Positions 5,858 to 7,397 of a stretch of 7,397 bases of DNA are shown here, piece after piece (positions within the stretch are counted from its first letter, which is position 1; each line of letters starts with the position of its first letter). Source of the stretch: Muribaculaceae bacterium. GTDB taxonomy: Bacteria > Bacteroidota > Bacteroidia > Bacteroidales > Muribaculaceae. Under the pieces are notes generated by a model that was not told where the DNA came from, searched no databases, and was given only the letters and a program-made list of their open reading frames with translations. The translations under genes were made by a program, and so were the position numbers. Where the stretch lies: contig JAGCVR010000154.1 of assembly GCA_017962285.1 (NCBI GenBank), positions 1-7,397 on the forward strand, in the 5' to 3' direction.

Positions 5858-7397
5858 TCAGCGTTTCACCACTTTCTTGCCGTCGCGGATGTAGATTCCG
5901 GCGGGAAGCGAACCCAGGTCATCGCCAAGGTACTGACCTTGAACGTTGAAGATGCGCTTGTCCTTAGGCTCTTCCACCACCACCTTGATGTCGCTCACCT
6001 CGGTAATCACGCCGTCCACGCTCATGAGCAGGAAGTCGGGTGTTGCGGCTTCGGGGCTTACAGTGATGTAGGCTTCTGTGGCTTTGATGTTGTCCTCTCC
6101 GTCCTGCTCGAACATATACTTGTTGTCAACAGCATAATTGTTCTGGTTGGTGGGGCGTTCCACTGCGGTTCCGGAGAATGTGTAGTTGCCGTCGCTGCTG
6201 GTTACGCTCGTGGGCTCGTAGGCATCAACCCAGATGCTGCCAAAGTCGTACGTGCCTTTTGTGGCTTCTGCGTTGCGCTTGGTCACGCGGCGCTTTGCAC
6301 TTGCCCGGAGCGATGTGGGCTTAATCAGATAAGGAACGTTGTAGTTCATGTAGGTGGCAGTCTGGTAAGTGAGTACTCCGTTGTTGATACCTGTGAATTC
6401 CGCCAGCTGTGTTCCCGAACCGAAGTAGTATTCAATCTGGCTCGCATTGAGATAGATGGGCAGGCAGATTGTGTTCCACTCGTTCACCTTCAGCGTGCGG
6501 CTGAGCGTGAGGTTGTAGGTCGATTTGGAATAAGGCTGGTTGGTCACGGCATCCTCATCGAGATTGAGGCTGCGCGAGCCATTCATGGTGATGGTGCCAA
6601 TGCTGATGGAGTGTGTCTTGTCGAGATTGTTGTTGAACAGATCCTTGCGAAGCGAAATCTGCACAAAGTCCACCTTGCTCCAGTCAATTGTGCTGTAGCT
6701 TGCGCTGTTGCTTACGGATGCAGGGTACCAGTAGGAGTTCACGCCTGGCCAGTCTTGCGGAATCATCGCTGCCTTGTAGGGAACGAGACTGCTCACGTTC
6801 ACGGTCTTGTTGCCGTAGGATGTTGTGAGCGATATCTCGGCTCCCCATGCGTTGCCGTCGTTGTCAACAACCAGGAACAGAGCCTTGGATGAATAACTGT
6901 CGGTGCGCTTGGCGTTGATGGTGAACGAGGTGGGAGTATAGCCACGGCCAATGCGGTCGCCCACATAGATCGACAGCGTTGCGTCGGGATAGTAGCCGTA
7001 GTTGTCGTAGTCGCTGTTTGTGGCGAGTGATGTAACTGAAAGGTTGTAGTAATTCTTTTTGGTTGAATTGTCCCAGTCCACGCTCAGCGATACCGATGGG
7101 CTGTGCCACTCGCGGCTGTAACGGCATCGGGTCCATGCGTCGTTAGTTGGGTCGGTAAGGGTAACGGTAGTGGCATCGTTGCGCCATTCGCTGGCGGCTG
7201 GGTCGCTGATAGAGGAGAAGCCGTCGTAGAAGCTTTGTGCCGGGAGGTCGGTGCTTGCGGTAACTGAGCCGTTTTTAAGCGTGTAAATGCCCGGTTCAAC
7301 GCTCATCGCAATCTGGAGCGAAGGCAGGTTGATGTAGATGTTGTTCTCGTTGCATGCACTCTTGCGCACCACCTTTGAGTTGTTCGGGGAGGTAATG
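5858..7397 (-). CDS. Large secreted multidomain protein with C-terminal sorting-like domain, 5' end cut by the window edge
   Basis: The frame is open from the right edge and ends at TGA 5858, showing 512 C-terminal residues. A GTG near 7372 could be mistaken for a start, but the frame continues upstream through it, so the real start lies outside the window. Visible residues about 95-275 look like a beta-sandwich resembling carbohydrate-binding modules attached to Bacteroidetes glycoside hydrolases (LFLVVDNDGNAWGAEISL at 173-190, WPGVNSYWYPAS at 216-227). Residues about 295-445 match a domain common in secreted Bacteroidales proteins (EWNTICLPI, GTQLAEFTG, VPYLIKPT). The end (480-512: RIFNVQGQYLGDDLGSLPAG, then IYIRDGKKVVKR) resembles type IX secretion sorting domains. 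A very basic stretch (SAKRRVTKR, 366-374) interrupts the middle domain. Any catalytic domain is outside the window, so activity is unknown. A role in the same galactan system is inferred from proximity only, and the terminator after it argues for a separate transcript. Confidence 0.85.
   Translation of the reverse strand, partial: ITSPNNSKVVRKSACNENNIYINLPSLQIAMSVEPGIYTLKNGSVTASTDLPAQSFYDGFSSISDPAASEWRNDATTVTLTDPTNDAWTRCRYSREWHSPSVSLSVDWDNSTKKNYYNLSVTSLATNSDYDNYGYYPDATLSIYVGDRIGRGYTPTSFTINAKRTDSYSSKALFLVVDNDGNAWGAEISLTTSYGNKTVNVSSLVPYKAAMIPQDWPGVNSYWYPASVSNSASYSTIDWSKVDFVQISLRKDLFNNNLDKTHSISIGTITMNGSRSLNLDEDAVTNQPYSKSTYNLTLSRTLKVNEWNTICLPIYLNASQIEYYFGSGTQLAEFTGINNGVLTYQTATYMNYNVPYLIKPTSLRASAKRRVTKRNAEATKGTYDFGSIWVDAYEPTSVTSSDGNYTFSGTAVERPTNQNNYAVDNKYMFEQDGEDNIKATEAYITVSPEAATPDFLLMSVDGVITEVSDIKVVVEEPKDKRIFNVQGQYLGDDLGSLPAGIYIRDGKKVVKR

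Noticed and set aside
5939..6892. 317-codon plus-strand open frame opposite the large secreted-protein gene.
   Set aside because: It has the same codon-register shadow explanation, and the minus-strand product has recognisable domains and a sorting-like tail.
7370..7372. GTG as the start of the right-hand gene.
   Set aside because: The reading frame stays open to the window edge (codons for ITSPNNSK precede it), there is no signal peptide after it, and a secreted protein with a sorting tail should have one.

Overview
The window looks like a Bacteroidales chromosome segment, probably a gut or oral Bacteroides, Prevotella or Muribaculaceae relative. The evidence is a SusC-type TonB-dependent transporter with the LDEVVVVGYG TonB box, surface lipoproteins with Bacteroidetes-style lipoboxes, a C-terminal sorting-like tail ending in GIYIRDGKKVVKR, and TAnnTTTG-type promoter elements in place of classical -10/-35 boxes. 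The genus cannot be fixed from the sequence alone.

All supported genes are on the minus strand and are read from right to left. At the right edge (5858-7397) is the 3' part of a large secreted multidomain protein. It ends in a sorting-like C-terminal domain and is followed by a good intrinsic terminator (5771-5805). The intergenic block 5382-5857 is AT-rich but not empty. It holds the terminator, a TAATTTTG promoter element (5692-5699), a 53-codon gene for a small secreted peptide (5487-5648), an inverted repeat (5431-5459) and a second TAATTTTG element (5409-5416). The two promoter elements and their untranslated leaders resemble each other.

From the second promoter a tight operon runs left. 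It encodes a GH53 endo-beta-1,4-galactanase lipoprotein with an N-terminal carbohydrate-binding-like domain (3792-5381), a surface glycan-binding lipoprotein of SusE/SusF type (2440-3789) and a SusC-like transporter (1-2435, cut by the left edge). The gaps are 2 and 4 bases, so co-transcription and translational coupling are likely. A SusD partner is expected beyond the left edge but is not seen.

Taken together this is most of a polysaccharide utilisation locus. The GH53 enzyme points to beta-1,4-galactan, the side chain of pectic rhamnogalacturonan I or type I arabinogalactan. The enzyme would cut galactan at the cell surface, the SusE/F-like protein would hold the chains, and SusC (with the unseen SusD) would import galacto-oligosaccharides. 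The order is unusual, with the enzyme and binding protein ahead of susC. The least explained element is the small secreted peptide gene just upstream of the operon. The window shows no RNA gene, mobile element or CRISPR array.
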